Assembly: GCA_950097015.1 (NCBI GenBank)
Contig: CATNEN010000005.1
Span: 4,207,501 to 4,271,500, forward strand
Reading direction: 5' to 3'
Length of the DNA: 64,000 bases
Source: Macrostomum hystrix
Lineage: Eukaryota; Platyhelminthes; Macrostomidae
Of the stretch, positions 35,001-44,699 are shown piece after piece. The notes beneath the pieces are model-generated. The model was not told the DNA's origin. It saw only the letters and a program-made list of their open reading frames with translations, and made no database searches. The stretch's first letter is position 1; every line of letters starts with the position of its first letter. Made by a program: the position numbers and the translations under genes.

Positions 35001-36335
35001 CGACTTGGAGGTCGGAAGTTCGATTCCCGACTCAACTAGAACAGCTTGCGTCCATTTAGAAAGAGACTTAACTCTGCATGGCTTCAGTTCACCCAGCTGT
35101 TAAGTGGGTACCAGCATCAGCTGGGGTAATTAAGGGTGGATGTGAAGTCCCCCCAGTCCATGGACTGAACAGTCGTAAGTGGGCCTTCTCTCAAAAGCTG
35201 CGGCTGTGCTGTCTGCTCCACATCTGACCCAATTAAGGCAGGTGTATTATATACATATTTTAGTACGAGATAAAATAATTTTAATCTTACTGTATTTTGA
35301 GAATATACCACAGCCTAGAATCCTAGGAAATTATTGTTAGTCAATAAAAAGAGCTCGAGGCCCAGTGGTTAGGGTGCTTCATAGGGAGTTCTTGGTTAGG
35401 GAGTTCGAATTTTTGTCTAACTGCCTAGCGCTTCGGTTCGCCCTGCTGTAAAATGTATGCTAGCATCGGCTAAGGCGTAGAAATCTATGTTAGTGTGCCG
35501 ACCTGTCCTGTCCATGGACAGCGTCTTAGCTTGTGAAGCTGCAATGATATCAGGAATCATTCATAGTCTCGCATCATGTACAATGCTAAATACTCAATCG
35601 CAATGAACTCCAGGGCGCAGGCTACGGTGACGCTCACTTTGCCAACACCCTGCTGATTGCCTGCGGCCAAAGTCAGCACGTGAAATATCGTCGAGCAATT
35701 TGGGGCGAAATGTCCGCCTGTTTGCGCGTGATGTCGCTGCGGTTCAATGAGCTGTTGGTGCCGCTGGATCACCTGCTGGGCGACGGTGAGCGAAGCCTAG
35801 AAATGCTGCGGCTCTACGCTCAGGAACTATTCAGCGGCCGCGTGGGATGCGTTAGGTCAGTTGCTGGAGCGGTAACGGGCCAACCTCAAAGGCACACCGA
35901 GAGTGTACACTGCCTGACAATGAGAAAGTGTCAAGTTTGTGCCTAGTTTTGCTTATTAGAGTCAAAACAGTACCCACACCTGTAAATGCATCACCGTCTA
36001 GGTCTCCCGTGCCATATGGCTTGGCTGTGCACCACCTGTCTGCATTCCTCTATCAGCGAACCACCGACGACACAGCCATTGTGTCGGAGTTCCGTAATCT
36101 TCTTTGGTCGCACGTCCTGTCTCCGTCATCTGTCCAAACAAACCCGAGGTCTAAGCAGGATGCCTTGCTTCAGGCTCATCTGCTGTTGTGTGATCGATGC
36201 GAGTCACCGCTGCTAAGAGTGTACAGCGATGGTCTGCCTGCGCTGAGGCTGCAGTTCCTTGCCGATCGGTTGAATGCTGATCTCGACGCTGCCAGACGTT
36301 TGGTTTCTGACTGCATTGCAGCTCTAGCTGTGTGA
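26020..36335 (+). CDS. RPAP1: RPAP1, RNA polymerase II-associated protein 1, 12 exons
   Basis: Exons: 26020-26099, 26188-26282, 26413-26453, 26536-26800, 27260-27466, 27601-28009, 28644-29186, 29636-30059, 32235-32783, 34163-34915, 35614-35855, 36002-36335. All have GT..AG borders and matching phases; total 3,942 nt, 1,313 residues (human about 1,390). Family markers are DRHITSILSEI (exon 3), the RPAP1-N region ISEENWRRLESLSRDEIL...DPRLLAFF (exons 5-6), and the RPAP1-C signature ARFDLEGRL...DLPTHLGLHHHG in exon 6. Helical ARM/HEAT-like repeats follow, then a C-terminus around GYGDAHFANTLL and RRAIWGE. A 9-Gln run (CAG repeat) lies in exon 4 and a 6-Gln run in exon 6. RPAP1 helps assemble and import RNA polymerase II and supports Mediator-linked transcription. 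Several introns carry their own minisatellites, SINEs or a mariner fragment. Confidence 0.93.
26875..27205. repeat. 35-bp minisatellite in RPAP1 intron 4
   Basis: About 9-10 units of GATCCTCAGGATTGACCTCC + CATTGACTCCTCCAA, with GATT/GTTT and ACTC/ACAC variants. Each unit contains CTCAG|G. Confidence 0.93.
27470..27575 (-). repeat. SINE family 1 copy in RPAP1 intron 5
   Basis: TGACTTTCTTATCGTCAGG...AGTGTTCACTTTCACTG...CCTTGG, then CACGGAATCGAACTC, matches the longer copy at 31890-32098 with an internal deletion. Confidence 0.5.
28057..28615. repeat. 31-bp minisatellite in RPAP1 intron 6
   Basis: About 18 units of TCAGTGGGGTTTGTGTATTT + CACACCTCCAG. Two variants (TGGGGTTT and TGGTGCTT) occur in blocks. 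Each unit has a CACCTCCAG acceptor-like motif. The array ends just before the true acceptor at 28643. Confidence 0.93.
29270..29405. repeat. 20-bp minisatellite in RPAP1 intron 7
   Basis: About 6-7 units of TGTCTACTCAGACACCTCAT. Each has CTCAG. Some units are altered (CTCGGACAGC, CAGGCACC). Confidence 0.85.
29425..29560 (+). repeat. tRNA-like SINE in RPAP1 intron 7
   Basis: GGTCGGGAGCTCGAATCGCA resembles a box B, followed by GTCACTAAGCAGTGGGTGCA and TTTCAGTTGCCCAAGCTGCA. It resembles the SINE heads elsewhere in the window but is divergent. Confidence 0.35.
30090..30720 (-). pseudogene. Truncated mariner transposase in RPAP1 intron 8
   Basis: The minus strand encodes RVTCTEIREALGSAAVTTIL (helix-turn-helix), RWMPHNLTEDQK and, after a stop at 30374-30376, the first catalytic motif VTGDETWVYQYDPE, followed by MVATFFSQAGHLET and NADWYINQYLP. 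The later catalytic Asp residues and both inverted repeats are missing, so the copy is truncated at both ends and inactive. Confidence 0.8.
31040..31290 (+). repeat. SINE family 2 copy in RPAP1 intron 8
   Basis: CGCGACTTGGAGGTCGGAAG followed by TTCGATTCCCG (tRNA-like box B), then GTGCCAGCATCAGCTGGGG, TAATTAAGGGTGGGTGT and CCCAGTCCATGGACTGAACAG. It is near-identical to the copy at 34968-35240. Confidence 0.65.
31890..32098 (-). repeat. SINE family 1, best-preserved copy
   Basis: The minus strand starts GGGGTCGGTGGCAGAGCGGT (box A) and GAGCTCGATTCCACGGCG (box B), a tRNA-like head. It continues to GGCACAGTGAAAGTGTACAC and GATGAGAAAGTCAGGGCA. Related pieces lie at 16.7, 27.5 and 35.9 kb. Confidence 0.6.
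32846..33108. repeat. 34-bp minisatellite, left block, RPAP1 intron 9
   Basis: About 7-8 units of CCCATTCTACTGGATGCTTT + GGTTGGTCATTTAT. The array stops abruptly at 33108 and resumes at 33918. Confidence 0.93.
33109..33917. other. ~800-bp sequence splitting the 34-bp array
   Basis: Non-repetitive AT-rich sequence lying between two blocks of the same minisatellite in RPAP1 intron 9. No coding potential, inverted repeats or clear target duplication were found by eye. It may be an insertion or the original intron sequence. Confidence 0.45.
33918..34098. repeat. 34-bp minisatellite, right block
   Basis: About 5 units of the same repeat as 32846-33108, with the last two carrying GCCTTTGTTGG. Confidence 0.92.
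34968..35240 (+). repeat. SINE family 2 copy in RPAP1 intron 10
   Basis: TTTTGGTTAGAGCCTCTGAA (box A-like), GGTCGGAAGTTCGATTCCCG (box B), then GGGTACCAGCATCAGCTGGG, CCCAGTCCATGGACTGAACA and AAGCTGCGGCTGTGCTGTCT. It is the fullest copy of this family in the window. Confidence 0.7.
35345..35560 (+). repeat. Divergent SINE, same type as family 2
   Basis: GGCCCAGTGGTTAGGGTGCT (box A-like) and GGGAGTTCGAATTTTTGTC (box B-like) are followed by TGCTAGCATCGGCTAAGG and CCTGTCCATGGACAGCG, keeping the CCATGG palindrome. Confidence 0.45.
35870..35940 (+). repeat. SINE family 1 tail in RPAP1 intron 11
   Basis: GGGCCAACCTCAAAGGCACA then GTGTACACTGCCTGACAATG and AGAAAGTGTCA match the tail of the 31890-32098 copy in the opposite orientation. 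The head is absent. Confidence 0.5.
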
Positions 36336-36417
36336 ACATATCCACTCCGTTAGCTGGTTCAAAGCATTTCACGATTGGCCTTTTAAACAGCAGCTCAATA
36401 TCCATACCCCTTTATTA

Positions 36418-36423
36418 AATAAA
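36418..36423 (+). promoter_or_regulatory. Candidate polyadenylation signal of RPAP1
   Basis: AATAAA 82 bp after the RPAP1 stop codon. Confidence 0.65.
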
Positions 36424-36739
36424 CCAGACATTGAAGCGTAAAATTCTAGAATAAAAATGTGTTTCCATTTATTTGTCTAGGATATTTAAGCATGCGAGTC
36501 TGCAGTAAATTAGCCTAACAAGGCTCTGAATTATACATTACATTTGCTTGAGTCATATGATCGATGCATGCAAAACTGGGGTATAAAATCGTAGATAAGA
36601 TAAGAAAGAGTATCTGGATATTCTAAAGCTTTTATCACCCTTGATTAAAAATAGATTCGTAATCCGGGTTTAATATCCTTTCAGGAGTACTATCATATTC
36701 AATGCTTCAAAGTAGTTGATTCGCGAAAAAACAATCACA

Positions 36740-37290
36740 TGAACTGTATTTTAAATGCCCACAATGCTTTTTTCTGTAACTCCCTAAGTATTCAACCAAT
36801 TATCTTGAAAATCCAGAACAAAGGCTAAAATTCCCGCTTTTTTTAATTGGACCAACTTCCAGTGTCACAAAACATCGGCATCGCCGAGATATTCAACAAT
36901 TCTCGTCGGGGTGCCTGGGGGCAAACACTACCGCGATGGCCATTGTTTTTCTGCTCACTTAATTTCATCATGTCGGCTGTCATTGTTGGTTCTATTCTAT
37001 TATTTATACTGCTAATTATTATATTTTGAAACACAGAGGTTAATACAGAGCTATGCTGTTGTCATTGGCACCAATGTCTTCGGCTGTAATGGCTGAATAT
37101 CCCGACGATACTGATGACAGGCGGCTTTGAAAGTTAGTTAATCGTAAGGAGCGGAAAATTTTGTTCTAATTGTGGACTTTCACGAAAATCGGTCATTCGG
37201 TTTGGGAGCTATCGTAAATTAAGCAGTGAGTATTTGAAATACCCCGTAGTCTTTCCCCAAGAGGAAAAACAGCGTGCGAAAAACATACTG
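36740..37290. repeat. Fold-back-like repeat downstream of copy A, first orientation of its core
   Basis: The ends resemble each other inverted: AAATGCCCACAATGC...TAACTCCC at 36750-36790 versus the complement of the region 37160-37235 (CAAATACTCACTGC...GATAGCTCCC). The core 36967-37138 (GTCGGCTGTCATTGTTGG... to ...GGCTTTGAAAGTTAGTT) occurs inverted in the duplicate at 44.7-45.3 kb. A third partial copy lies at 16.6 kb. Confidence 0.55.
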
Positions 37291-37344
37291 TTAAGAGTAA
37301 ACTTTGAGCAAGCTCCCAAGGCATGAACTCGAGTTCGCCCGGAC

Positions 37345-40318
37345 TCAGTTGCCGTCGTGCTCAATTAGTAAGAACACAGTCTGGACACTCTCAGGTCTTG
37401 AGTTCGCACCCTGTTCATTGTTGGCAGGTGTTGCACAAACTATCGTGCTCCGTGGCATCATCACCGAGTAGGTGCAATTCTCCGCATTCTGAAGCATTTC
37501 ATTGTTGGGAGCGAGTCTTTCAAATAGTACAAAGACTGATCTTAGCCATTCGTGCTCAAGCCCCACATTAAACCCCATTGTTTGATGCTCCAAAGTCAGC
37601 CATAATGCACTCACATCGACTGTTGGGTCTCTGAATTGTGGCGGTGTCTCATGCAACTCAGCGTCGAACCCAGCCTGCTCCTCCTGTGAGCTGTCGCGAG
37701 TTCTCCTGGCACATCGCTGGAATGCACAGGTTGAGCAAAGTCAAACGCATTTACAATTTCACAATTTTGTTGTCAAATCGCTAATTACCTTGCCGATTAT
37801 GACAGCCATTCGAGTCACAATTACGGCTAGTACTACAGCGATCGGCACAAACAACGGTTTGAGAGACCTGTTAACCACTGTCTTCTTCAGTTCTGGTGTT
37901 GGCGACCATGTGCTTGAATAGCTGCCTGCATTTGTACCTGTTTCATCATCATAGTTACTTTCAGTTGTGCTATAGTATGCAGCTTGAGTTGTCTCAAACT
38001 TACTCGGAATGGTTGAGTCCGTTGTCAGAGGACAGGACACACTCTCTGTGGTGCTGTAGTTCCATGACAGTTTATCATCATTCCAATGTGCTGTGCATGT
38101 CACATTCACAGTCAGACAGTTTTCGCATTTCCAAATCGACCTGAATTTGCCGTCCACTTCAGTGACACTCGATGCAGTTGTTACTGTGGCATTTCCGTCC
38201 TGGTGGTCTCTCAGAAAGCATTTGTGCAGAGGATGTGGATCTGACTGCGTTGACTCGAAGGTGAAATTCCAATATGATGGCTCGGTGGCACAGGTGTCAT
38301 TTGAGTAGATGCTCAGTTTGCTTGGCGGATCTGAAATCGGGGATTGTCGAGTTTGTGAGACTCCAGACATTGCTGTGTGCGCTTGTGAAATGGCACTTTT
38401 GTGGAATTGATTGTATACTCACAGTAGACTTTGAGCAGTCGGGAGCTGAGGACCTCGTCATCCACTGTGCATGAGTAGTTGCCAGCGTGACTTTCGTTCA
38501 CATTTTGAATGGATTCTGACACGCTTCTTGCACTCGAGTTGCCAGAAGTTCGAATGGTGCTTCCGTTGGGCTTTGCGAGAGTCAGAATAACAGGTGCTGC
38601 ATGGCATACCTGGACAAGGCAGCTCACTGTGACGTTTGAGTTTCTCACAACCTCATAGAATGGCTCAATTGTAGCTAAATTTTTAAAGAACGATTGACTC
38701 AAGATTTGTTACATTGTTATAGAGAGATTCGCAAATATATTTTCTTGTGTCATTTTCAGTCATTGTCAGTAACTGCTTCCAAGGTTTACGAATTTGAACA
38801 CTAAAATGCTACCCATGCACTAGCAGGAGTTGGTTAGCAAGGTAAAGACTACTTTAATGTCACATCGAGCTGAAAATCTAACAATAATGTGTTCTTTCTA
38901 TACCGTGTTAATGGTTTTCACAGTTTTTCTGCTAGAAATCATAGAAAACATGCTTAAATTCCAGGTCTTTGTTTGTCTATTACAGTCCATTTTAGACTAT
39001 AAGCGTCGGGCTTTGTAATCAATTATGACTTTTTACGAGAATTATAATTACGAGTAAATAGAGATTTCATATAGTTAGAGAGATGATATATTGTAGTAAC
39101 ATAATTAGGCACGTTCGACAAACTCACCTTGTATTTCCAATTTATGAATCCACATACCAATAAAGTTCATGCACTGGTTTTGTGCATCAGAAACGTTTAC
39201 GACGTATTTTCTCAGCAAAATCATTCGGACCTGAAAACCGCATACAGTTTCTGGTTATGTCAGCACTGTTTCAATTTGGTGAAATAGAAGCGGAATAAAA
39301 TGTGCCTCTTTTTTGAGGTTACAGAAATTTGTCCCTAAAGAATGTGTATGTGACCCACATTCTCCATGCTAAATTACAGTCAACATTTGTGTTTTTGCTT
39401 GCTGTTTTATGCCTCGATCTTGAGTCATTTTGTTTGCAAATCTACTAAAATAAAATCAATGTGGATATTTTTCCAGAGAAACCCTAAGCTGCATTGCTGA
39501 TACAGAATATTGGCTTGCATTATACTCGCCTAATTAAACCCAAGGTTGCTCATGAATTATGTACCAGCAGTCACCTGATCGCCTCACCTGTTGCCTGACG
39601 CAGGGCACGCTCAAGTATTGTCCTGCAGAAACATTTGAGGGCGTCCTGCCGCACGGCTTCCAGATACCTGAGCTCTCTCCTCTGATGAAAGTAGAGCTGA
39701 TTTTCTTTGAGTCGCAGTGCTCATGTCCAAAATCGACGTCTGTTTGAGAAGTCCAGATCTCAATGTCTGCTCCTCTGGGGTTTATTTCAGCGATGGGAAC
39801 TTTATCTGCTTCTACAATGTCAATTAGTTATTTCTTTTGAGCTGCAAGCAAGAGCTTTAAGAGAATCGTTTGGAGCAGGTATTCAGTAGCTCTTGATTGT
39901 AAATTAACTGAATCGCTCACCTGCTCTGGCCCTGATGCCCACAGAGCTGATCAGCTCAGGCCTCTTCAGTTTGATCACAAACCAGTGATAGCCTGCATCT
40001 GTGTCATTCTTACTGGCTTTGGAGTGGAAGAATCTGTAGAAATACTTGGATTCTGTCTCTGTGGACTGGTTTTTAAAGCACAGTGCACCTTTACCGTGAT
40101 CAATAAAGCTGGACGACTGCCAGGAGTCAGCGATGGAATCTTTGGTGATGTTGAGAGTGCCTGAAACGAAAATAAGTTTAGAAACTTTGTCAGAATATAT
40201 CAGATGGTTCATTCCGAGCAATGTCCATGGACTGCAACTCACAACTGTCACTGTCAGCCGCACACATTCTAGCAAGGAGGGCCGTTGCCAGCAAAATGCA
40301 GTTTAGCGCTGCAGCCAT
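37345..40318 (-). CDS. Copy A: discoidin-like / two-Ig-domain single-pass receptor, 9 exons
   Basis: Exons (in order): 40318-40243, 40160-39921, 39811-39588, 39230-39128, 38674-38423, 38330-38004, 37877-37789, 37716-37615, 37488-37345; phases match, 518 residues. Exon 1 is a signal peptide (MAAALNCILLATALLARMCA). Exons 2-4 resemble a discoidin/F5-8C-type module (ITKDSIADSWQSSSF, HWFVIKLKRPELISSVGIRA, GADIEIWTSQTD, WIHKLEIQ). Exon 5 is an Ig-like domain (NVTVSC...HAGNYSC) without the usual core Trp. Exon 6 is a second Cys-rich Ig-like domain entered by VYYPPSKLSIYSN. Exon 7 is the membrane span (LFVPIAVVLAVIVTRMAVII). Exons 8-9 form a tail with CTYSVM and C-terminal FLLIEHDGN. The frame also stays open past the exon 6 donor, so a retained-intron form is possible. 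The family is not recognised by name; a recognition role is inference. Confidence 0.75.
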
Positions 40319-40397
40319 GCCTCAACTTTGCCTGAAACCTTCAGCAGATGTCGATGCAGTAAATGCAGATCTGTCTCTACCCAATAAGGGATGTCAA

Positions 40398-40403
40398 TTT
40401 ATA
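40398..40403 (-). promoter_or_regulatory. TATA box of copy A
   Basis: TATAAA within CCCATGTATAAATTGACATC on the minus strand, about 80 bp upstream of the copy A ATG. The same block is kept at copies B and C, so it is a credible core promoter. Confidence 0.6.
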
Positions 40404-40842
40404 CATGGGTTGTTACTTATGAAAACTTTTCGATCTACTTCAACTGTGTGTCTTTTACCTGATAAATTATTATAAATTATCGTCCAATATTTATTCCTCG
40501 ACGAATGCATGAAATGAGACAACTTTCGACTTAGTGAATCGCTCTGGTGCATATCTATTATATATCCTGTTTATCATTTATCAGACATGGAATTCATTTA
40601 TATTATCAGATTTGCGAATTGATTAAATGCTTACAGAAAGGTACGATATTTTATCATCTCTTTTTAATAGCGTTTTCATCCAAGCGCATCGTGCCAAATC
40701 GTTTCCTGACAAGAAAACCTGGCCCAACGGCTGAGTTGTCGGCAAGGACATTTAACTAGTGGAAAATTATTTCGTTCGAACACTGCACGCTCTGAGAAGT
40801 ATATCTACCCCATCATTTAGTAAAGTCATGAGTCATGAGTAC

Positions 40843-41140
40843 ACATTGTCCTCCTATACATTGTGTGAACCGCACCTAATGCGTCAGAACTTTTGAGTTC
40901 AACCCCTCCGCTATACGTAAACTACTTGTCTGCTAGGCGTCATTTACCGCACCCTTGTTCTATCGCAAGCTTACCGCGCGTTGATTGGCTGTCGGCCTGT
41001 CTGGCCTCCCCCCTGCTGGGCTGTGATTGGCCAGTGGATGTCTGGGTTGGGGTGGTGTGGTTTCAGGCGTCCCCCGGCCCCAAGCATGCCCTGGCATTAT
41101 AAGACTTTATAAGGTGCACTTTAAATCTGGATTTAGGGCA
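40843..41140 (+). repeat. LTR-like promoter repeat, first copy
   Basis: Similar over about 260 bp to 55530-55795: AACTTTTGAGTTCAA..., CGTCATTTACC, GATTGGCTGTCG, GCTGTGATTGGCCAGTGG, ATGTCTGGGTTGGGGTGGTG, then CATTATAAGACTTT. Two inverted CCAAT boxes and a TATA-like motif in plus orientation suggest a promoter, perhaps a solo LTR. No internal retroelement adjoins it. Confidence 0.4.
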
Positions 41141-41429
41141 ACGACAGCACAATAACACTTGCCGAGATTTTGTTTATTTAATTTTTTTCTAATGAAGTTA
41201 AATTAATTAAATTATTCGACGAACAATAAAAAGAAGAAAAAATTGAGGTGTAGTCAAAAAGTTCATTTTTTATTGGTCAGGGAAGCGGAGTTAAATTAGG
41301 AGTTAAAAGTAAGAATAGTAAGAAACGCAAAGGACAATAGGAATCAAATAAAATATAATAATTAGAATAATCTCGCATTCTCATAAGGAATTTTGAGATG
41401 GGGTTCTAATTCCCTATGCAGTTCAGCAT

Positions 41430-41807
41430 AACCTCATTGTTGATTTTTGTCTTGATTCCAACATTCCAACTCTGAGCGGGCCCCATTGCCATCTGTATTT
41501 TGGCTGACTTGTAGAATGGCCTCACAGCACCTGATGTTTACCCTTTCAAAAAGACAGCGGTCCCAAGGACCCAGGTTCCACGAGACAAAAGCCACCCAGG
41601 CCTCGGAGGCGTACAGAGCTATGCTTTCTATCATTGCTGTGCAGCACAGCATGAGCTGATCGTGTCTGACCGCCCCATGGCTAGCTAATTTCCTTAAGAG
41701 AAGAATAGGGTATCCACATTATATGTTAATCTCTGCGGCATGGGAATACACAGTTCTTTTAGCATTGATGTGAAAGCCTAGATATTTCCATTATTTGACG
41801 CTATCAA
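41430..41807 (-). pseudogene. LINE reverse-transcriptase relic, downstream part
   Basis: The minus strand encodes VDSVK-stop-WKYLGFHIN, then ASHGAVRHDQLMLCCTAMIE and a stretch ending near 41434. WKYLGFxI is typical of the region after the RT palm in non-LTR retrotransposons. Stops interrupt it. It continues the relic at 43598-44440 across the inserted mariner. Confidence 0.65.
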
Positions 41808-43597
41808 CGAGGGGTGTCCAAAAAGTAGTTGGAATTTTCAACGTAGCTCATAGTTGGATTCAGATACAATAATTTCGTTAACTTTTCTTGAAAGCGGATT
41901 TATCGATCTATTCAATGTTTTTTTATTTTGTAAATGTCTTCTGACATTCAAAAGTGATGAGCTATTTAGTACAGTTCCCAGGGTACGACTCACAGAAGAT
42001 GACATTTTGAAGGCTTTCAATGAAGAAAGTTTTGCTTTGTACTTTTTCTGCATTAAGTTTACACGATGATGCCTACAGAAATGCTTGAGCATATCTATGG
42101 GCTTAACATGAGAACTATGCTCATGCAAGCATCACCAAAGCCAGTCAGTCTCAAGCTTTAGATGCAAGCCAGCTCAGCCAAGCATTTGTCAACTTGCGCA
42201 TTCGAAGCATCCGAAGATTGTGCAAACATGTCGGACATCCACTCGAAAGAGGGACAGCACCTTGCTATTTTCACTCTGTGGAGCATTGGACACAATGGGT
42301 CCGAGATTGTGAGCAACCTGCAGCGCATCCATGGACAACATGCAGTAAGCAAAAGCACAGTTTACCGGTGGATTGAGGAGTTTCAGGCCGGTCGAACCAA
42401 TGTGGCGGCATTGCCAAAATCTGGTCGGCCAAGGATGCCCGCATCCAAGACTCTTAACGATCGCATTTTGGATCTGCTTGAAGAAGATGCTCGCCTTACC
42501 ATCAGGGAAATCGCTGACCGACTGGATACGCCCAAGTCCACAGTTCATCATTGCATCCCAGCATGAATCTCGTTAAGCTCAGTGCCAGGTGGGTTCCCAG
42601 GCTTCTCACCCCGGAGATGAAAGCACAGCGACAAAACACATGCAACAGCAACTTCAGGCTTGTTGAAGATCGAGGTGGATGGGAGGCCTTTCGACAGCTC
42701 ATTGTCACGGGTGATGAAACCTTGCTGCCTCACTTCGACCCCCCAACAAAAGAAGAGTCAAAAGTCTGGGCAATAAAGGGCTCTGATCCTCCAATCAAGG
42801 CTCGTCGAGAGGCTCATTGCCAGAATGAGCCAGAATGTTGCTGCTTTTTTTCGATTGTCACGACCCCTTGACAATCGATTTCCAAGAGCCAAACACAACT
42901 GTCAATGCGGAGCGCTACATCTTGTCTCTGATGAAGCTCAAGGCTGACATCCACAATAAACGGCTCAGTGGAATCAAGCCCTCAGTTCTCCACCACGACA
43001 ATGCCCGACCGCACACGGCTTCAAAGACAGTGGAGGCAATTCAGGGCATGAAGTTTGAACTCCTGCCTCACCCACCCTACTCACCTGGCTTGGCGCCAGC
43101 AGACTTTTGTCTTTTTCCGAGACTGAAGGAGCTGCTTCAAGGCAAAGTCTACGCGAATCGTCACTGCCTTGAAGAAGAGGTTCGGCGCATCCTTGTTTTT
43201 GCGATTCCCAAGCAGCAATACGCTCATGCAATTGATTCGTTGCGCACTCGCTGGGAGAAGTGCATCAGCTGCAAAGGTGACTACGTAGAGAAGGTCCCCA
43301 TCCCTGAGGAAAAGGACATTTGAGTTGATGTTAAGATGAACTTCAATGGGATTACGATTGATAGTTTTGTTGTCATGTTTCGTCTTAATGACTACTTGTT
43401 AAAGTTTCTGTAAGTTGTACCCTGCTGGGGAACTGCACTACATTTTTCATAACTTTTGAATGCCAGAAGATAAAAGCAAAATTAAAAAAGTATTAGAGAT
43501 ACAGAAATCCGCTTTCATAAAACGTATAGGAATTTAATGTGTCTGAATCCGATTATGAGCTACGTTGAAAACTCCCACTACCTTTTGGACACCCCCG
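41808..43597 (+). mobile_element. Mariner-family transposon, full length with inverted repeats, frameshifted
   Basis: About 60-bp terminal inverted repeats: GGGGTGTCCAAAAAGTAGTT... at the left and the complement of GGGGGTGTCCAAAAGGTAGT... at the right, each continuing with TTCAACGTAGCTCATA. The right flank is TA; the left appears mutated. The transposase starts near 42228 (MSDIHSKEGQHLAI) with a helix-turn-helix (LTIREIADRLDTPKSTVHH). It then shifts frame near 42555 (RWVPRLLTPEMK, VTGDETLLPHFDP) and again near 42840. The last part is HHDNARPHTA...PPYSPGLAPADF, with 34 residues between the second and third Asp, the mariner DD34D signature. Two frameshifts make this copy non-autonomous. Confidence 0.88.
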
Positions 43598-44440
43598 TAA
43601 CAGTTGTCCCTGCAGAAATAGTTTTTAGCCGACTTTGATGGGTCAGGCAACAGCTAATAACCTTAGTTTTTCGCATATTGATTTCTAGCTTGTGGCTCTG
43701 ACAAAATTCTAACACCTTATCGAGGCCCTTCAGCAGCTCTCGCAGATTCTCTCCAAAGATCACTAGATGATCGCAGTACAGCAAGTTGTTGATTTGTTCA
43801 ACTTTAATGAAGGTGTCGCTACGAAATTAATCCCTTAGCATTGTGCTCAAAGGATCTATATAGAGTGAGAAGAGTAGAGGGATAGGGGGCAGCCTTGTTA
43901 TGTTTATTGCCTTAGTTGCTTGGCCATCTGAGACCTTCAGTTGAAATTTAGCCCCTGAGTACATGCTTTGTATTGCTTCGATTATTTCTGGGCTGACCTT
44001 TAACTCCCTAAGTCGCTGGAACAGTGTTGGATGGTGGACCAAATCAACTGCGCTTTTAAAATCAAAGAATACTAACTAAGTGAACTGGTATTTTGCTGTG
44101 GATCAACGTCAAGAGAGTGGCAATGTGGTCTGAAGTTCGCTAGCCCTTCTATTTCCTATTTGGCTGGCTGAAAGCAATTCGAGGGTGCGAATATGAGCTT
44201 CTAACTTTTCATAGATAAGTGAGGCAAACAGGCGAGCCAGGGCAGGCAGCACGCTTATGGGTCTGTAGTTTTTAGGGTCACTACGGGATACCATTTTACA
44301 GATCGGTGTGATTAGGGCATTTGACCACTGCGCAGGAGCTTGGTCGAGTCTTACGATTGCGTTAAATAGCTCCAGAAGTACGGGTTTTAGCGTTACCTGT
44401 CCGTAGATAATGTGCTAATTTGTTATGCCATCAATTCCTG
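43598..44440 (-). pseudogene. LINE reverse-transcriptase relic, upstream part
   Basis: The minus strand reads, in several frames: DPKNYRPISVLPALARLFAS (RT finger), AVDLVHHPTLFQRLRELKVS (palm A region), PLLFSLYIDPLSTML, then LLYCDHLVIFGENLRELLKG where the catalytic YADD-type box is altered to YCDH, and LEINMRKTKV. Frameshifts and the altered catalytic box show it is dead. The mariner at 41808-43597 interrupts it. Confidence 0.75.
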
Positions 44441-44699
44441 CAAATTTAAATTAAAGAACCTCAAACATTTTATTCGAGAATAAAAACTGGTTTAATATGT
44501 TCTTTGATGAAGGATATCAGAACATGAACTGTCTGCATTAAATATCATATGATTTAACTGGGCTGTAAAATCGTAGTTAAGATAAAATTGAGAATCTTCT
44601 GGATATCCTAAAGCTTTTTATCACCCTCGATTAAAAATCTATTCATAATCTGCGTTAAGTTTAGTACATGAACTGAAGAAATACCCAAGGACCACTAGT

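Noticed and set aside
37878-38003. Read-through of exon 6 into exon 7 in copies A and B as the main form
   Set aside because: Copies C and D hit a stop in the same place, so the conserved GTAAGT donor is more likely used; kept only as a possible isoform.
42189-42551. 120-codon minus-strand frame in the mariner
   Set aside because: Shadow of the transposase frame on the opposite strand.
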